DNA of 64,000 bases, from contig CM060967.1 in NCBI GenBank assembly GCA_030765045.1, positions 17,626,284 to 17,690,283 of the forward strand, read 5' to 3'. Below, piece after piece: positions 29,063 to 42,019 of the stretch. The translations under genes were made by a program, and so were the position numbers. The notes below the pieces were generated by a model. The model made no database searches. It saw only the letters and a list, made by a program, of their open reading frames with translations, and had not been told where the DNA came from. Numbering within the stretch: the stretch's first letter is position 1; each line of letters begins with the position of its first letter. Source of the stretch: Tenodera sinensis. Its lineage: Eukaryota > Arthropoda > Insecta > Mantodea > Mantidae.

Positions 29063-31874
29063 CATGTTTGCCTGAAAATATTAGTGTTATTGCTACCAGA
29101 ATGAAAAACATTGGCAGTTTAACTCGGAAAAAAATTATTAGTGAGAAAATTTTTCAGACTAACTAGGAACGACCAATTTCACATAATTTCTATTTCACTA
29201 TAATCAGCTGGGCTGCGGTCAGGTGGGTGCGGGTCTAGTACACAAACGTGAAATTCCTGATTGACATTCAAGCAGTTGAAGATATTGTGCGTTTTATTCT
29301 ATAGGTAACATTTTTGTGAAAATTTTAGTTGTAATGGTTGCTAAAATGTCTTTACTTAAATTAATATCAACTAATATCGACCTATTAATGGTCAGTTTCG
29401 AAGTGGTGTTTACACTGCAGAGATGTATAAATATGTTGGAAAATAAATTATAGAATCTGTTTAGTACGCAATATAGGTTGATATATCTTTGTAATATTTT
29501 TGACAGAGATTTGTAGGTCCATGTTATCATATGTTTAGTCCTGTAACAAAATAATTTTTAGTACACCACAGAATAGAATACCTGGCCAGAATATTATTAA
29601 AAATTTGTTGTGGAATAATGTGTGAAGTAGACCAATAAAGTTTGATATTCATGGGCGTGAGCAGTGGCAAGTGTTTTTAACTCATTGAAGTTCAGAGGAC
29701 GAGTTTACTTTCTATACTGAGTTAGGGTACAGCAATGTTTTTAACCTCGACTTTCGATAATGACAGTAAATTTTCTCAAGATATACCCCTTCTTCAGATA
29801 GTCAGAAATATCCTTTTTAAAATTATATTGCATAAGTTGTATAACTTTGATTGCACATATTAATTTATAAATTTGTTGACGGTGGGTGATATGCTAAATA
29901 TGTTGCACTTTTCGGTGTTTGAAAATAATTATCACATTGCTTTTTGTTTTGTAAGAGGGCAGTAGGGCATCAAAATTCACTAAATTAATTTTGTGAATTA
30001 TAAGTACAGCATACTAAATAAAGTTAGAGTGAGCGATTAGAAAAGGGAAAACGAAATTGCTGAATTATTTGTAAAAGGACAGAAGGGTATAGAAACCTAC
30101 TATATTATAGATCAATTTGGACTTTATTATCAGCTGTTACAGTCACTATTTGTTATAAATGAAATATGTTACCTCTCAGAAAATGTTGGTTAATAATAGC
30201 TGTTTTATGACAAATTGAAAATTCTATTTTGCGTTTTTGCTCTTTCATGCCACGTCTTAGTCATGTTTCCAAACTTTTTTGCTAAACCAGCGGAGGTTTT
30301 AGGTGCGTACGATACTGCAGATCACCAATCTGTTCGCATGGAACAGTTCAGAAACCCATGTATCTAGAATTGAAATATTATATACAGTTTGGAGAAAATA
30401 TCGATCCAAAATCAAGGGTAGCTGATATGGAGAGCGTGCTGTTTTTAGGTGAAGGACTGCACATATCGTATATATGTAAGAAAACTTGTATGTTCATTCT
30501 TAGCTTTGTTAAAATTGTTAGACAAACGCAGTTTACGTAGGGAAGCTTCTTAAAATGTGTAATTTTAGGTGAACCATTGAACATATGGAGTAGAAGTGTT
30601 ACATTTAAGAGCCTGAAGACAAAAATGTAAACATATTTTACACTTTGTTGGAATTGGTGAAATATTAAGGGTGCTTTGTATCGAATGCCTGGGATTTTTA
30701 GGGTTAAAATGTCCACTGTTTCTGCCACAAAACCAACCCAGCTCAAATTGAACTGTAAGTATGTGCAATATTGCTGCTCTAAGCGTACTTAAAGTTTTAC
30801 TGAATGATATAGTTCGACTGTGATGTCATCGATGTAATCTGCAGTTCTCATTAGGAAGATCTACTTAGGGACATCGCCGACGGATATGATCACAACTTCC
30901 CTATTGCTACGCACGGAGAATTTCACTTTCTCTACTGCTTGCCAATAGTAAATGTATATTCCACCCTAAAATGCAATAGATTTCACAGCAAACTGATGTT
31001 TTGGGATACCATGTACCCCTAACCTAGAAAAATTAGAAAGTTTAATCAGACAGAGAGGAGAGAGAGAGAGAGACTCGCAAACAAAATATGGAAAAAATCA
31101 TATCTCATAGTTTATTGAGCCAGAATTTTATTCCTCAAAAACGTCTCTAAGATTTCAATTAAAATATAATTATTTGAGATTTGGCATAACAATATATATC
31201 CTAAATTTTATGTCTATGACTTGAGAAGTCCTCAGTTTTTATTATTACGTTTATATATAGCTGGGAAACCATGAAAGATAAAAGTATAACCCAATAAAAC
31301 ATACAAATTACTTTTTTCGTAATATTAGCCTTTGTTTAACATCCGTTATTTAATTTTAAACTTTCTCGGGTTGAAACCCTGATGGTCGCCATCTCCAAAC
31401 ATTTGATACTTAGCGATTCTCTTTTTTTTCCTTCACGTCATCTAAAATAGTGATTCTAAACGGTCCGCTGGGATAACTTTTCCCTCCGTATATAATAATA
31501 TAAGACAAAAAGAAAGCGAATTTATAAACAATTTTTCTCATGCCTTGTCTTGTTCATTTATTCGATGCCACTTCTGCCAAGCAAGGGCGGTCTCTATTAT
31601 CTAAGGGTTCGCGCCCCACAGTTTTAAAACCACTGATACAATGGCAAAGAAAAAGAGAATTGCTGTTAAGAGCTGACGTTGGTTTCTGTATCTTGCGTGT
31701 AACTATGCAAGTTCGTATTGCATAAAACATTTTTATCGCGATTAAGATATGGTGAGCAGAATAACCCTTTTGTGTGAATAGTCTAATGTACAAATGAGAT
31801 ACCTACCCGTAAAATAGATAGTAATGAGCAAAGAGACCACATATTTTTACTTTCTGCACTACGTGTAGGTACTA
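29063..31874. other. no gene recognised
   Basis: AT-rich sequence with short, unconserved open frames. It holds a (GA)n microsatellite (about 31052-31074). This is the transition from the gene-bearing left part to the repeat-dense right part. Confidence 0.4.
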
Positions 31875-32716
31875 GGTAGAGCAAGTAATGTATTCCACCC
31901 AAAAATTCGATATCGAGATTTCGCCAGAAATATGTTTTAAGGCCCCCTGAACCCCCCCCCCCCAAAAAAGCATTTTTAGAAAAAGGTCCTCGCGCGCGCG
32001 CGCGTGTGTGTGTCTATGTGTGTCAGTCTGTGGACAGTATAACTCAAAAACAGAAAGTCAGTTAAAAACCAAAGTTGGTATTTAAGTTTAACATCTTTTA
32101 AGGATGTGACAAGAAGATTTTGAGGAAACTTGATCGACCTTAAAGTACCCTTTACATGGAAAATTTTTCGAAAATTTTGATTTTCTCGAAAACGGCTACA
32201 ACGATTTTGATTAAAATTCAAGATATTTTTATGACATGAAATGTATATTTTAAATTTTCTGGCTTTAGCCCATGTAGTCCTGTTTACTCTTGGTGACTTG
32301 CATAACTGGTAAATCATAAAAGATAGACCACATCTTACTATAAAAAATGTAGATCTTGCTAAAACACACATTTTATGTTAAAATACATTTTTTTATGGAG
32401 TAAACATTTCGGAGATATTCTTTGTTATTTTTGTGGGTTTTGGAAAACAAACTTTCGTCAAATGGATGATCGTGATTCATTTTCTATGTCTTAATCGTGC
32501 AAGGAGAACAGAATCTCAAACCTTTTAAAAGATTTGACTATCGCTCAAAGACTACTGCATTCCCTTATTCCCGTTGAATCTACAAGGAAATAAGCAATGA
32601 GATAATTTCTGTGTATGTTTATCTCAAGTAACACGAAGATATAGGAATAAGGGTTTGTAAGAATGGTTAGTACAAGAGTAGAGAAAGTCATGTGAGTGAA
32701 GCACTTCAGATTTTTT
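31875..32716 (+). repeat. family R repeat, near-complete copy
   Basis: The blocks are in the standard order: ccacccaaaaattcgatatc at the start, a C-run, a CG/GT microsatellite (31989-32014), cagtctgtggacagtataac, aaccaaagttggtatttaag, ttttgattaaaattcaagat, taaatcataaaagatagacc, cgaagatataggaataaggg and gtagagaaagtcatgtgagt, ending cagattttttgtt. This copy defines the block order used for the others. No conserved frame. Confidence 0.85.
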
Positions 32717-33279
32717 GTTACGCCATCTATTTGCAGTGAAAGAATCTGCTGTGTTAAACTATTGATTTAGTCGCTGTTATCATTTGCATTCACAATTAGT
32801 GAAACTTCTTCGACCCAAGTACCTATTCGATATTGGGATTTCTCCAGAAATGTATGCTGGAAAAATCCAATGTTACGTTCACATGCCTTTCTCTACTTTT
32901 TATCATTCATTAGAGGGAATACAAATTATTCTTACGAATGTTTATTTTTACATCTACTTCATTTTATTCATATAAATATTTACAGAAATAACTTCATTAT
33001 TCATTCCGTTGTCGATACAAGGAGAATAGCGATAGTAACCTGTTTAAAAACTGGGCGCCATATGCTGATCATAAAAGTCGATTTTGTTCCTGTGCAATCG
33101 CGAGAAACAATTGAATATCGAAAGGACTTTAGAAGAAAGATAGGGCATTGAACAATTGGAAATAATGACTATCTTGAAAATACTCATGCCCCCCCCCCCC
33201 TCCCAAAGTAGTTCGGGATAAATAGTGCGTTTTGAAGTGATTTATACGGTTTGTCAAAAACGATTTCGTCTATCGCTTT
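32717..33279. other. unassigned with a possible family R scrap
   Basis: 32825-32865 (ctattcgatattgggatttc) resembles the start block of family R. The rest shows nothing recognisable. A C-rich run lies at 33190-33203. Confidence 0.35.
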
Positions 33280-33395
33280 CTAAAAGTTCTTTTTTTTGGG
33301 AGGGGATCCGGACTCTCAAAATGTGTATTTCCGATTAAATCTTGACATCGACTTTTTGGGTGGAATGCAATTCTTCCTCTTCTTACTATAGTCAA
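33280..33395 (-). repeat. family R fragment, start block only, inverted
   Basis: On the minus strand: gaggaagaattgcattccac, ccaaaaagtcgatgtcaaga, and tacacattttgagagtccgg. Only about 115 bases of the 5' block are present. Confidence 0.65.
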
Positions 33396-33469
33396 ACAGT
33401 AGAAAACGTCTTTTAAAAAATCCATCTTTTTATTTTAAAAATGCCTTATATTGCATATTTTATTTAAAA

Positions 33470-33935
33470 AGTAATACATTTGAGATAATGGGACGCGGAA
33501 ACGTAAGCGGACCAGTGGATTAAACAGAAACTAATATTTCTATTAAATACAATGCTAGGGTTAGGACCTTGTAAGTATCCTTTTCCAAGGGGGATGGGGC
33601 GTTTAAGACTCACAGGAGTTCTCTGCTCTGGAGTTATATACCACCTGTTCCCCTCTGTTTTCCCCCTTTCCTTTCTCTTTTTTATTCCTTTATACCCTTC
33701 CTTAACTACAGTGGTCATATCGCCGGCCTTTTACCTTTGGAACATCATGTATCTCTGGTTCTTCTTTGGGTTTTGTACATACACCACACATACACATTCA
33801 TACTTCCGGACTCGGGGGAGAGTAAGGAATAATCTTGCCTAGAGAAAAATTCCCACCAGCCAGCAGGGAATCGAATATGTGACTCCTCGCACAGCAATCC
33901 CTTCTGCCTACCCTCCTTGTATACATGGCAGAGAA
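33470..33935 (-). mobile_element. tRNA-derived SINE (another family), inverted
   Basis: On the minus strand a tRNA-like arm, cacatattcgattccctgct (B box TTCGATTCC), is followed by ggtgggaatttttctctagg and a long body to about 33470. The family was not seen elsewhere in the window and the boundaries are approximate. Confidence 0.5.
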
Positions 33936-34795
33936 ACTGCATACATCAGGAACAAGCATATGCACACTTTAGTTTAGTTTTAGAAAAGGACGATATCGAC
34001 AACACCATTTGAAACACGAAGTGGCTATAAATGTCTTAATGTTCTATACTATGGCAAATTAGTTTCTGAAAATAGCTATATCAGCAAACTTCAAGAACTG
34101 CCTTCCTGGATTTTGCTAATATTAAATGTACATTTTCAATCATAACTAACGAATAGTTTTTGCCCTTCTCTACTTTCATTTTTTAATTCAATTTGTTTCC
34201 AGGAACCAATGTGTAATGGTTATGGAGCTCTTCAGATGTTTCCAAATTTCCACAATCCTATGAATGTAGTATCTCATTGATTTAGCCTTTCCTATACCGT
34301 CAGACACTGATAAAATATATTTTGCTCGTATACATTTCTAATTCTAAACCAATATTTCAACACTCTTGCTAATTCTGCTTGTGCCACGTCATTGAGTGAA
34401 CTTCTAGGCAAGTCCAAGATTTATTTGCAGAAGTTCCTGCGAATCATATTCAGTTTTGCCCAGGCTTTCTCCAGATCCCAAATCTCCACTCCGTAAATAT
34501 CTTAACCTCAACTATTGCCAAATAATCTACCTCTAGCCATTTTATTTGCGTCCCTTGTGTTATATCTATACAGGCGTTTGGAATGTTTAAGAAAAGTGTT
34601 CCTATCATTTCATTTTACTCACTGTGTCCTTCATATTCCGACGTAATCAAATTAATTAAGCACCTTAATTTATCTGCCTTACCAAAACCACCTCTAATTA
34701 TTCGTATAACCTGTTGCACTTCTAACTCGTAGGTACTACAATTTTATTATTCTTTCACGCCAGCCGTATATAGGACCAAGATTGGAAAGACAGAA
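33936..34795. other. no feature recognised
   Basis: AT-rich sequence. The plus strand has a pyrimidine-rich character at 34150-34700 and no readable protein motif. Confidence 0.35.
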
Positions 34796-34799
34796 TGAG

Positions 34800-34910
34800 A
34801 CTAATAAATTCAATACCACGGCTGGGATTTGAACCATGGATCTTCCGGTCTCCGTCAGCTTGTTCTTACCACTGAGCTACCATGGCAACATGCCGGCACG
34901 ACATGTCATT
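34800..34910 (-). mobile_element. SINE-D copy, inverted
   Basis: On the minus strand: tgccatggtagctcagtggt, taagaacaagctgacggaga, and ggttcaaatcccagccgtgg, a tRNA-like head with A and B boxes. The same family is at 1.26 and 56.4 kb. Confidence 0.7.
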
Positions 34911-35459
34911 TCTCAAACTGACTCGCTTTTCCCCACCAGGAGATCTCAAATGTGTATATTTATTTTAATATTTATTTCGAGCGACCAGCTAAAAGATTAT
35001 ACAGGCCATTTATAGCAATAATGTAACAGTAAATAGCATTGAAGTGGGTCACATGACTTCATGAACATATGTGCGGTGTTTTGTGAAAAAATTATAGGTA
35101 GAGGTTAAAATATAAATATAAGTTAATAATATAATTAAAACAGTTGAAATTAAAACGAGCAAGTTTGTAAACCAGGAGTTGAAACGTGAAACTGTATTAT
35201 TTACTATTAACAGTGTTAAAATTATGAAAAGGATATAATTATATGTTGTATATTATATAATAATACATTATTAAAAGAACAATTGTTAAAAATACAGTTG
35301 TCAATTGAAACGGAGTGCTATTTTTTTTTTGCAGCTATTAATGGGACACCGTTGGCGACACTGACTAAACAAATGAATAACCTAATGATACTTTCTACAA
35401 AACAAAATGTTTACACACTAATCGTGACGATAGGAGTAATTTGTATAATAATTAAAATT

Positions 35460-35530
35460 TACTACAGATCTGTAGGTTCAACTCCCGGCTATGGCATTGA
35501 ATTTTTGTCATTCTATCCCTCCACTATAAT
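35460..35530 (+). repeat. SINE-C fragment
   Basis: gatctgtaggttcaactccc, ggctatggcattgaattttt and ctatccctccac match the B-box end and body of SINE-C. The head is missing. Confidence 0.5.
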
Positions 35531-35739
35531 TCTTATGGACTAAATAAGTCCATTTCTTATAGAAATTGTCTGATATCAAATTATTGTTTTCATTAATGCA
35601 GCACTGGTTATTGATCGTGCTACGGGAATAGCAAAGCAGGTATGCCTTTGTTGTTAATTACTGGAGCGTGTCTATTAGACATTGATTGACTCTAGAATAT
35701 AATCTATGCACATACACGGCTGATACATTGGGGTACCAA

Positions 35740-36350
35740 TCTCGCCTCGTCGGTATTTAAGTTTAATATCTTTCAAGCATACGACACGATTTTGAAGAAA
35801 ATTCCTCCACCCTAACCTACCTTTTACATGGAAGATTTTTCGAAAATGTTATTTTCTTGAAAATGTTTAAGATATTTTTATGGCAAATGAAATGTATGTT
35901 TTAAATTTTTTGGTTATAGCCCATGTTGTTCTATTTACTCTAGATGACCATTAACTGGTAAACCGTAAGAGATAGACAAAATCTTAGTGTACAAAAAATG
36001 TAGATCCCTTAAAACATACAATTTATGTCTAAATGAATTTTTTTGTAGAGTGAAGCATTCCGGAGATATTTCTTGTTATTTGTGCCAGTTTTGCAATACT
36101 TAAACTGTGCTCAAATAGAAGGCGGTTATTCACTTTTTTTATCTCTTGGCCGTGAAAAGAGAACGGAATCTCAAAGCTCTAAAAGATTTGATTATCGCTC
36201 AAAGCTTATTCCCATATTCCCTTTGCACCTACAAGTAAATCAGCAGTAAGATAACTTCTGAAAGTGTTTATCTCAACTAACACGAAGATAGAGGAATAAG
36301 AGTCAGTAAGAATAGTTAATACAAGAGTAGAGAAAGTCATACGACATAAA
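35740..36350 (+). repeat. family R copy lacking the start block
   Basis: It begins cggtatttaagtttaatatc and continues through tttacatggaagatttttcg, gtagatcccttaaaacatac and aaagagaacggaatctcaaa, to gagtagagaaagtcatacga. Short deletions against the 31.9-kb copy. Confidence 0.75.
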
Positions 36351-37407
36351 CAGGAAATATAGAAATACTTCCTTAGATAAGAATTGTTAAAAATAGCGTG
36401 GTAACCAGAAATTTCACTGCAAGTAGATTTGGAATAAAACTGTTTCGTGTGTTCGAGCAGTAAATCTTGCACACATATGCTGGACAAATTGGAATTAAAT
36501 GTCAATTAAAGAAATAGCGTATTCATATCGCACCGTTTGTCATTAGTTTTGCTGTCTTCTGTTTTCTTTAATTGCCAAACGTGACCGTCTATGTTTACTG
36601 CTTAGAAAAGTAAAATATGCGCGGCCGGCCTTGTCTTACTTTTACACGCATTTTCTGTAGAATAACTCCATGACCTCAGCGAAAAGTCAAAGTATGCTGC
36701 TTTATGATTTCAGCATGTTCGTAGTCTAGTACTCAGGCCTTGTAATTCCTTTTTAGTCCTTTTAATCATAGGGGTTGCATTTAGAAGCTTTCTTACAGCC
36801 TAGGTCGGGAAGAATAGTGCTTTTCAGTAGCGATAGTAGTGCCAAAATGGGCTGATTGGCACGTACACATAAATATTTCTCTCTTTGCAACCATTGCAAG
36901 TAATCTCATAAGACGTCTGAACTAAGCGATTAATTCTCGACCGGAGCGAGGTTAGACCGTCGAATTATATTTATCTGGATTATTTCATAAATAAAATATG
37001 CATTTATATACCGTATCACAAAGATTTGACCAAAAAATGTTAAATTAGCTTAAAAACCTAAAACATTCACTTCCCTATTTCGATCTTCTGTTGTAACAGA
37101 AAACCAGTTTATAATCTCAAACAAATCTCACTTTATTTTTAACATTAACAAGTAAACTTCCTTCTAGAAAAGTATATTAATTATTAAAAGAACAATTGTT
37201 AAAAACACAGTTGTCAGATTGAAATTGAAGTGCTATTTTGATTGTTAATCGATTGCAATGTGTAATTTTTTTTCCAGCGATTTAAGGGATACAGTTGGCG
37301 GCACTGACTAAACACATGAATGACGTAGCGATAATTTGTACAAATAATTCGTGGAGATAGAGATAACTTCGACTTCCCCTACTAATTATAGCAATTATTG
37401 CATTGCA
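36351..37407. other. no feature recognised
   Basis: AT-rich sequence. 37181-37330 resembles 35270-35400 (attaaaagaacaattgttaa, acagttgtca, ggcgacactgactaaac), so a second, shorter dispersed repeat occurs twice here. Confidence 0.45.
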
Positions 37408-37860
37408 ACAAAAAATTCGATAGTAAGATTTCAGTGGAAATACATGTTTTGAGTTCCCCTAAATTCGAAAACAAATATTTTAATTTGCTTTACTGCTTAA
37501 CTACGGTAAGTAGAAGAACTATTAATTACACTAAAAAAAGATGCTTTACCGGAAATAAACGTTTTGAGGTTCCCTGATTAAAAAGCAGCACTTTCAGAAA
37601 AAAACTGCGAATGTGTGTCTTTGAACAACATAACTCAAAAACGAAAGGTCGGCCAAACACCAAACTTGGTATTTAAGCTCAACAGTTTTGATTAAAATAA
37701 TGTTTAAGACTTGCATGGCAAATAAAATGTCCTTCTTGAGTTTTCTGCAAATTGCATGTCAAGATCTCTTCATTCTGAATGAATTTTGTGTAATTGATAA
37801 GCCGTAAGGTATAGCCAAAGTCTTACTACACAAATAGCGGGGGTTTCTTCTAAAACTACT
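37408..37860 (+). repeat. family R, strongly diverged copy
   Basis: The start block is present twice in degraded form (aaaaattcgatagtaagatt and gctttaccggaaataaacgt), then caacataactcaaaaacgaa, caaacttggtatttaagctc and taagccgtaaggtatagcca. The 3' end is missing. Confidence 0.65.
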
Positions 37861-38373
37861 AGAATCCATCATGTTCTACTGACCCGTCCTTTTGATCTTT
37901 GAGGAATCTGTGCTGCCACATATCGCTGCTGCAGGGAGAAAGGATCGATGAATGTCATGCACTTGTATGGTATTCAGCATTTGCATTTCACACATTGAAC
38001 CAATTAATAAGTACTTAAGATTATGAACATCGATGAAGGCGCAGTTTTACACCGCAGTAACCGAGGAATTAAATTAGACAAAATAAATAATGCCTTTGCA
38101 TGTCCATAAATGCGTGTTTTACTTAGAATATTGGTCATCGTACTAAATCGTCTGCCAAACTTCGGAACGGTCTCTAAATTTACCGACGGAAATACAATTG
38201 AATTGGGACCCCGCGGGGAAGTTAACCATTAGTGCTGGCTTTCTTCAAATTTTGAACTGTGTAGCTGGTGTGACGTAGGAGAGGGGACGGAGGGAAGACA
38301 ATATGAGTGTTAGTCACGAGTGTGCAACACACCCTTGCCCCTCTAGCACATCCCTTTGTGTTTATTCTTGCTT

Positions 38374-38724
38374 CATCTGTCTTTAGGTTATCACTCTTGT
38401 GGGAATTTGAGTCTTCTGTAGCCTGATCGCGGTTCATTACGGGCATCGTTACTCCGCCCACTTGGACACTTGCTGTCAATCATCGCATTGGGGCCGTACA
38501 CTTCACTGATCTGTTGATGAATGTCCGCTGCTCAAACGTTCCCTGTCGTCAAAAACCGAATCGCAGACCGCATTTCACAGTCGGCGGGCACATCGATTGT
38601 TTTAAACATTGTCAACCGACACTGTGAACAACACACTGCATCTGACTTTGTAACAGACGAAAATTGACTGAGCCACGCAGGCCAGATCAGAAATAAGCTC
38701 CTAGCTGTGAGGAAAAGTGGCATA
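38374..38724 (-). pseudogene. mariner-like transposase, N-terminal pseudogene
   Basis: From 38609 the minus strand reads MFKTIDVPADCEMRSAIRFL and TTGNV, a stop at 38532-38534, then AADIHQQISEVYG, a degraded SGRSNDARNEPRSG, and stops. This matches the N-terminal helix-turn-helix of the insect mariner-like transposases often annotated as SETMAR-like. The catalytic domain is absent. A different family from the mariner at 14.4-15.6 kb. Confidence 0.75.
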
Positions 38725-39671
38725 TTATTTGTTTCTGTAACAGATTGTTACGCCTTGTTGAAAGGTTGTGTTCAAAGCCTCTATCGTTTGTTTTTGTGGT
38801 AGAACGTCGCAGTTTTGCGGAAGTTGTTTTGAAGCTCGTCACGTTCTTTGATCTAGAATAGCAAAAAACAACAAAAGCAACTGTAATTTAAAGCAGCTAA
38901 GATAGAAACCTCTCCTAAGACCGCGCCCACTGCCATACGCCGTATACCACCCTTCAGCGCGCCTGACCCTGCAACCGCGACAGATGAATATGACACTGGG
39001 ACGGTGTATGTTTATTCATTCCAGCATTTACATAGTTGTCAAGGAAACAGTTTAAATTCCCGACCTCCGCCTACCGCTGAAGCCATCTTAGTGGGTCCTT
39101 AGCTCCTAAAATAAATTAGAATTTGTGTTGAGTACAGAGAAAGGGCACTTCAAGTAGTAGCCTTAGTTAGGCAGTTTAAAAGCTGTTCTGTATCTCAAGC
39201 ACTTGCCTGTTTAATTATGCTAGTATTTTGTTCCGTGACCCGTTTAATGCATTTATTGCTAGGCAAATGTAATTAGGTGAGTCGCCGAGAGAGGAGAGGA
39301 TGCGCCGTGGTATAACCTAACAGGTCAACCGCCGCTGCCTAGTTCCGTTGGCGTAAACCCACAATACTGTTTAAATTAAAGATGATGTTTGCGTCCATGA
39401 ATATTTGCTATGCGGGTATAGGCTGCCCCAATTGCAGGCGGTTGACCATTCTCAGCTTAAAGGTTTATCTCTCCTCGCGGGCGGCGTGATTTCATCTGCC
39501 AAAATCGTCACTCTTGCTGCACTCGTAAAGTTATTTATGTGTTGTCCTTTAATTAAACGAACTAATGAGAGATTCCTCAACTTGTTTTCACAGCATTCTG
39601 ACCTCCGTATTTCGTCTTGGAATTATACCGAGTATTTATTATCACCCTTAACGCAATTTCATGAATAGACA
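38725..39671. other. GC-richer unassigned stretch
   Basis: 38920-39360 is less AT-rich (ccgcgcccactgccatacgc, caaccgccgctgcctagttc), with no known coding motif, tRNA box or inverted termini. It could be part of an element or an old promoter-like island. Confidence 0.35.
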
Positions 39672-40515
39672 AGTAAGAACAGCAAGTACTATATTCCATC
39701 CAAAAATTCGGTACTCAGATTTCACTGGAAATACTGTTTTGAGCTCCCTGAATTAAAAAAAGTTTTTAGAAAAAGGTTTCCGTGTGCACGCGTCTGTGAA
39801 CTGCATGACTCAAAAACGTAGCTATATAACAAATTTGATATTTAAGTTCAACTTTTAGAGATGATACCAACATTATGGAAAAAATCCATCCACTATAAAC
39901 TACTCTTTATATGAAACATTCGTCGAAAATGTGAATTTTCTCAAAGATGGCTCTTGAAGATTTTGATTGAAGTAACATAAGTTTAAGATATTTTCGTGAC
40001 AAATGAAATGTGTAACTAGAATTTTTGTAATAGCCTCTGAGGTCCTATTCATTCCGAATGACGTTTGCGTTACTGCTAATCCTAAGAGATACACAAAATA
40101 TTAGTGCGCAAAAAATATACGTCTCGTTAAAGCATAGAATGTTTCTGTTTTGAGCGAGCCATTTCTGAGATATTCCTTGTTATTGGTGTAAGTTTTCCAA
40201 TACTTATGCCTTATCAAATGGGAAGTCGCTTTTTTTTTTCTCTCTCTCTCTCTTCCTCCTGGTCTTGTAAGGAGAACGGAATGTCAAGAATCAACACATA
40301 GGGACCGGTTTTCAAAATATTTCACTGTCGCTTAAACCTACTGTATTGCCCTGTTTCCGTTGTACCTATAAGGAAGTACGTAAGAAAACCATTCCTGCAA
40401 CTCTATCTCGATTAACGTGAAGTAGATAGAAGAATGAGGTTTTGTCGGAATAGCTCTTGAAGAATGGGTAGAGAAGGTCATGCGAATGTGACACATCGAA
40501 TTATTACTTTTCCTA
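39672..40515 (+). repeat. family R copy, diverged subfamily
   Basis: It runs from gcaagtactatattccatcc and attcggtactcagatttcac, through tctgtgaactgcatgactca, to gtagagaaggtcatgcgaat and gtgacacatcgaattatt. It is followed directly by another copy in the same orientation. Confidence 0.78.
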
Positions 40516-40517
40516 CT

Positions 40518-40609
40518 GGTAAATAGAGGAAGTATTGTATTGCAGCCAAAAATTCGATGTCGAGATTTCACCGGCATTTTTAATAAAAGGTCTGTGTGTG
40601 TGTACGTGC

Positions 40610-40651
<42 letters not shown>

Positions 40652-41310
40652 ACAGCATAACTCAAAAACGAAAAGTCGGTTAAAAACCAAAGTTTAATGT
40701 CTTTCAAGGATGCGACATGAAGATTTTGAAGAAAATAGCCCCACTCTAAACTACCCTTTACATGGAAAATCTTTCGAAAATTTTCCGAAAATTTTGATTT
40801 CCTTGAAAATAGCTAACGATTTTGATTAAAATGACATGTTTAAGATATTTTAATGACAAATGAAATGTACATTTTGAATTTTCTGGTTATAGCTTATGTA
40901 GTCCTGTTTACTCTGGATGAATTTTGAATAAGAGATAGACAAAATCTTACTGTGCAAAAAATGTAGATCTCACTAAAACACAATTTTATTTGTGTCCCAA
41001 TAAATTTTTTTGTAGAGTAAACCATTTTGGAGATATTCCTTGTTATTTGTGCCAGTTTTGGAAAACTTGAAACTTTGGTGAAATGCAACATCGTTGTTTA
41101 TTTTTTTATATGTTAAGCGTCCAAAGAGATTGGGATTTCAAACCTTTAAAAGATTTGACTATCGCACCTACAAGGAAATAAGCAATAAGATAATTTGTAC
41201 AAATGTTTATTTCAACTAACACGAAGAAGATATAGGAATAAGAGTTTGTAAGAATGGTTAGCACAAGAGTAGAGAAACTCGCGTGAGTGCAACACAGATT
41301 TTTTAAGACG
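40518..41310 (+). repeat. family R copy, head-to-tail with the preceding one
   Basis: It starts taaatagaggaagtattgta three bases after the end of the 39.7-kb copy. It contains a 59-bp GT microsatellite (40592-40650) exactly where other copies carry short GT runs, then gacagcataactcaaaaacg and onward to agagaaactcgcgtgagtgc and agattttttaa. Confidence 0.85.
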
Positions 41311-42019
41311 TATGGCAATATCAGGAGTTAAAGTATCTGCTGTTAATTTATAATTTCGTTCAATACAAAATTTGTCAAACTGATTCCAAATATATTTCGT
41401 GATCTGAGCTTTCCCTCTTCGAATTATTTAATCTATTTCAGCATTAGATGGTTCACCGAAGCGAGAGTCAGTCATTTTTGACATTTGAATAGCGGCTCTT
41501 TTGCGTCAAATTAAGCAAGCTGTTGCCCATCTAGTGCAGCTAGATTATCTAAGATTAGAAAAGCAGAGCAGGTGATAATGAAATTTGATAGAGTTTTCGC
41601 GAATGAAGGCTGTTATTGGTTTAAAGTTTTAATTGTTATGCACATGATTGGTTGATTTCAAGCAAGTCATGTGTGTGTGGAATAGTCCGTATAGCGAAGC
41701 CTTCTTCTGTTTGCACTCCACTAATTACTTTATCAATTTTCTCTTAATTGCTCTAATCCCTTACTTTTCCCAAATATTCTGCCATCATTTTCTTCCTGCT
41801 TTTGCCCTTGTCGGTCAGTGTTTAAGTGCTATAATTTTCCCACTTTCTATTCTCCCTCCATCCCTTCACCCCATCATATTCTAATAAACAATGAAATATT
41901 CCTTCTAAAGCGCGTCTCACCCTTAGAAGACAGTACACGTTAAATGGAGCGCAGTGTTGCAACATGTACTAGTTGCGAATCTTTCTCCGCGCGCGACCCC
42001 GAGGTGGCCGAGTCCTGTA
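41311..42019. other. no feature recognised
   Basis: AT-rich with a pyrimidine-rich run (41690-41880). Nothing coding was recognised. Confidence 0.4.

Noticed and set aside
40338..40707. Open frames with (HT)n runs
   Set aside because: They are readings through the GT microsatellite within family R, with no conserved flanking peptide.
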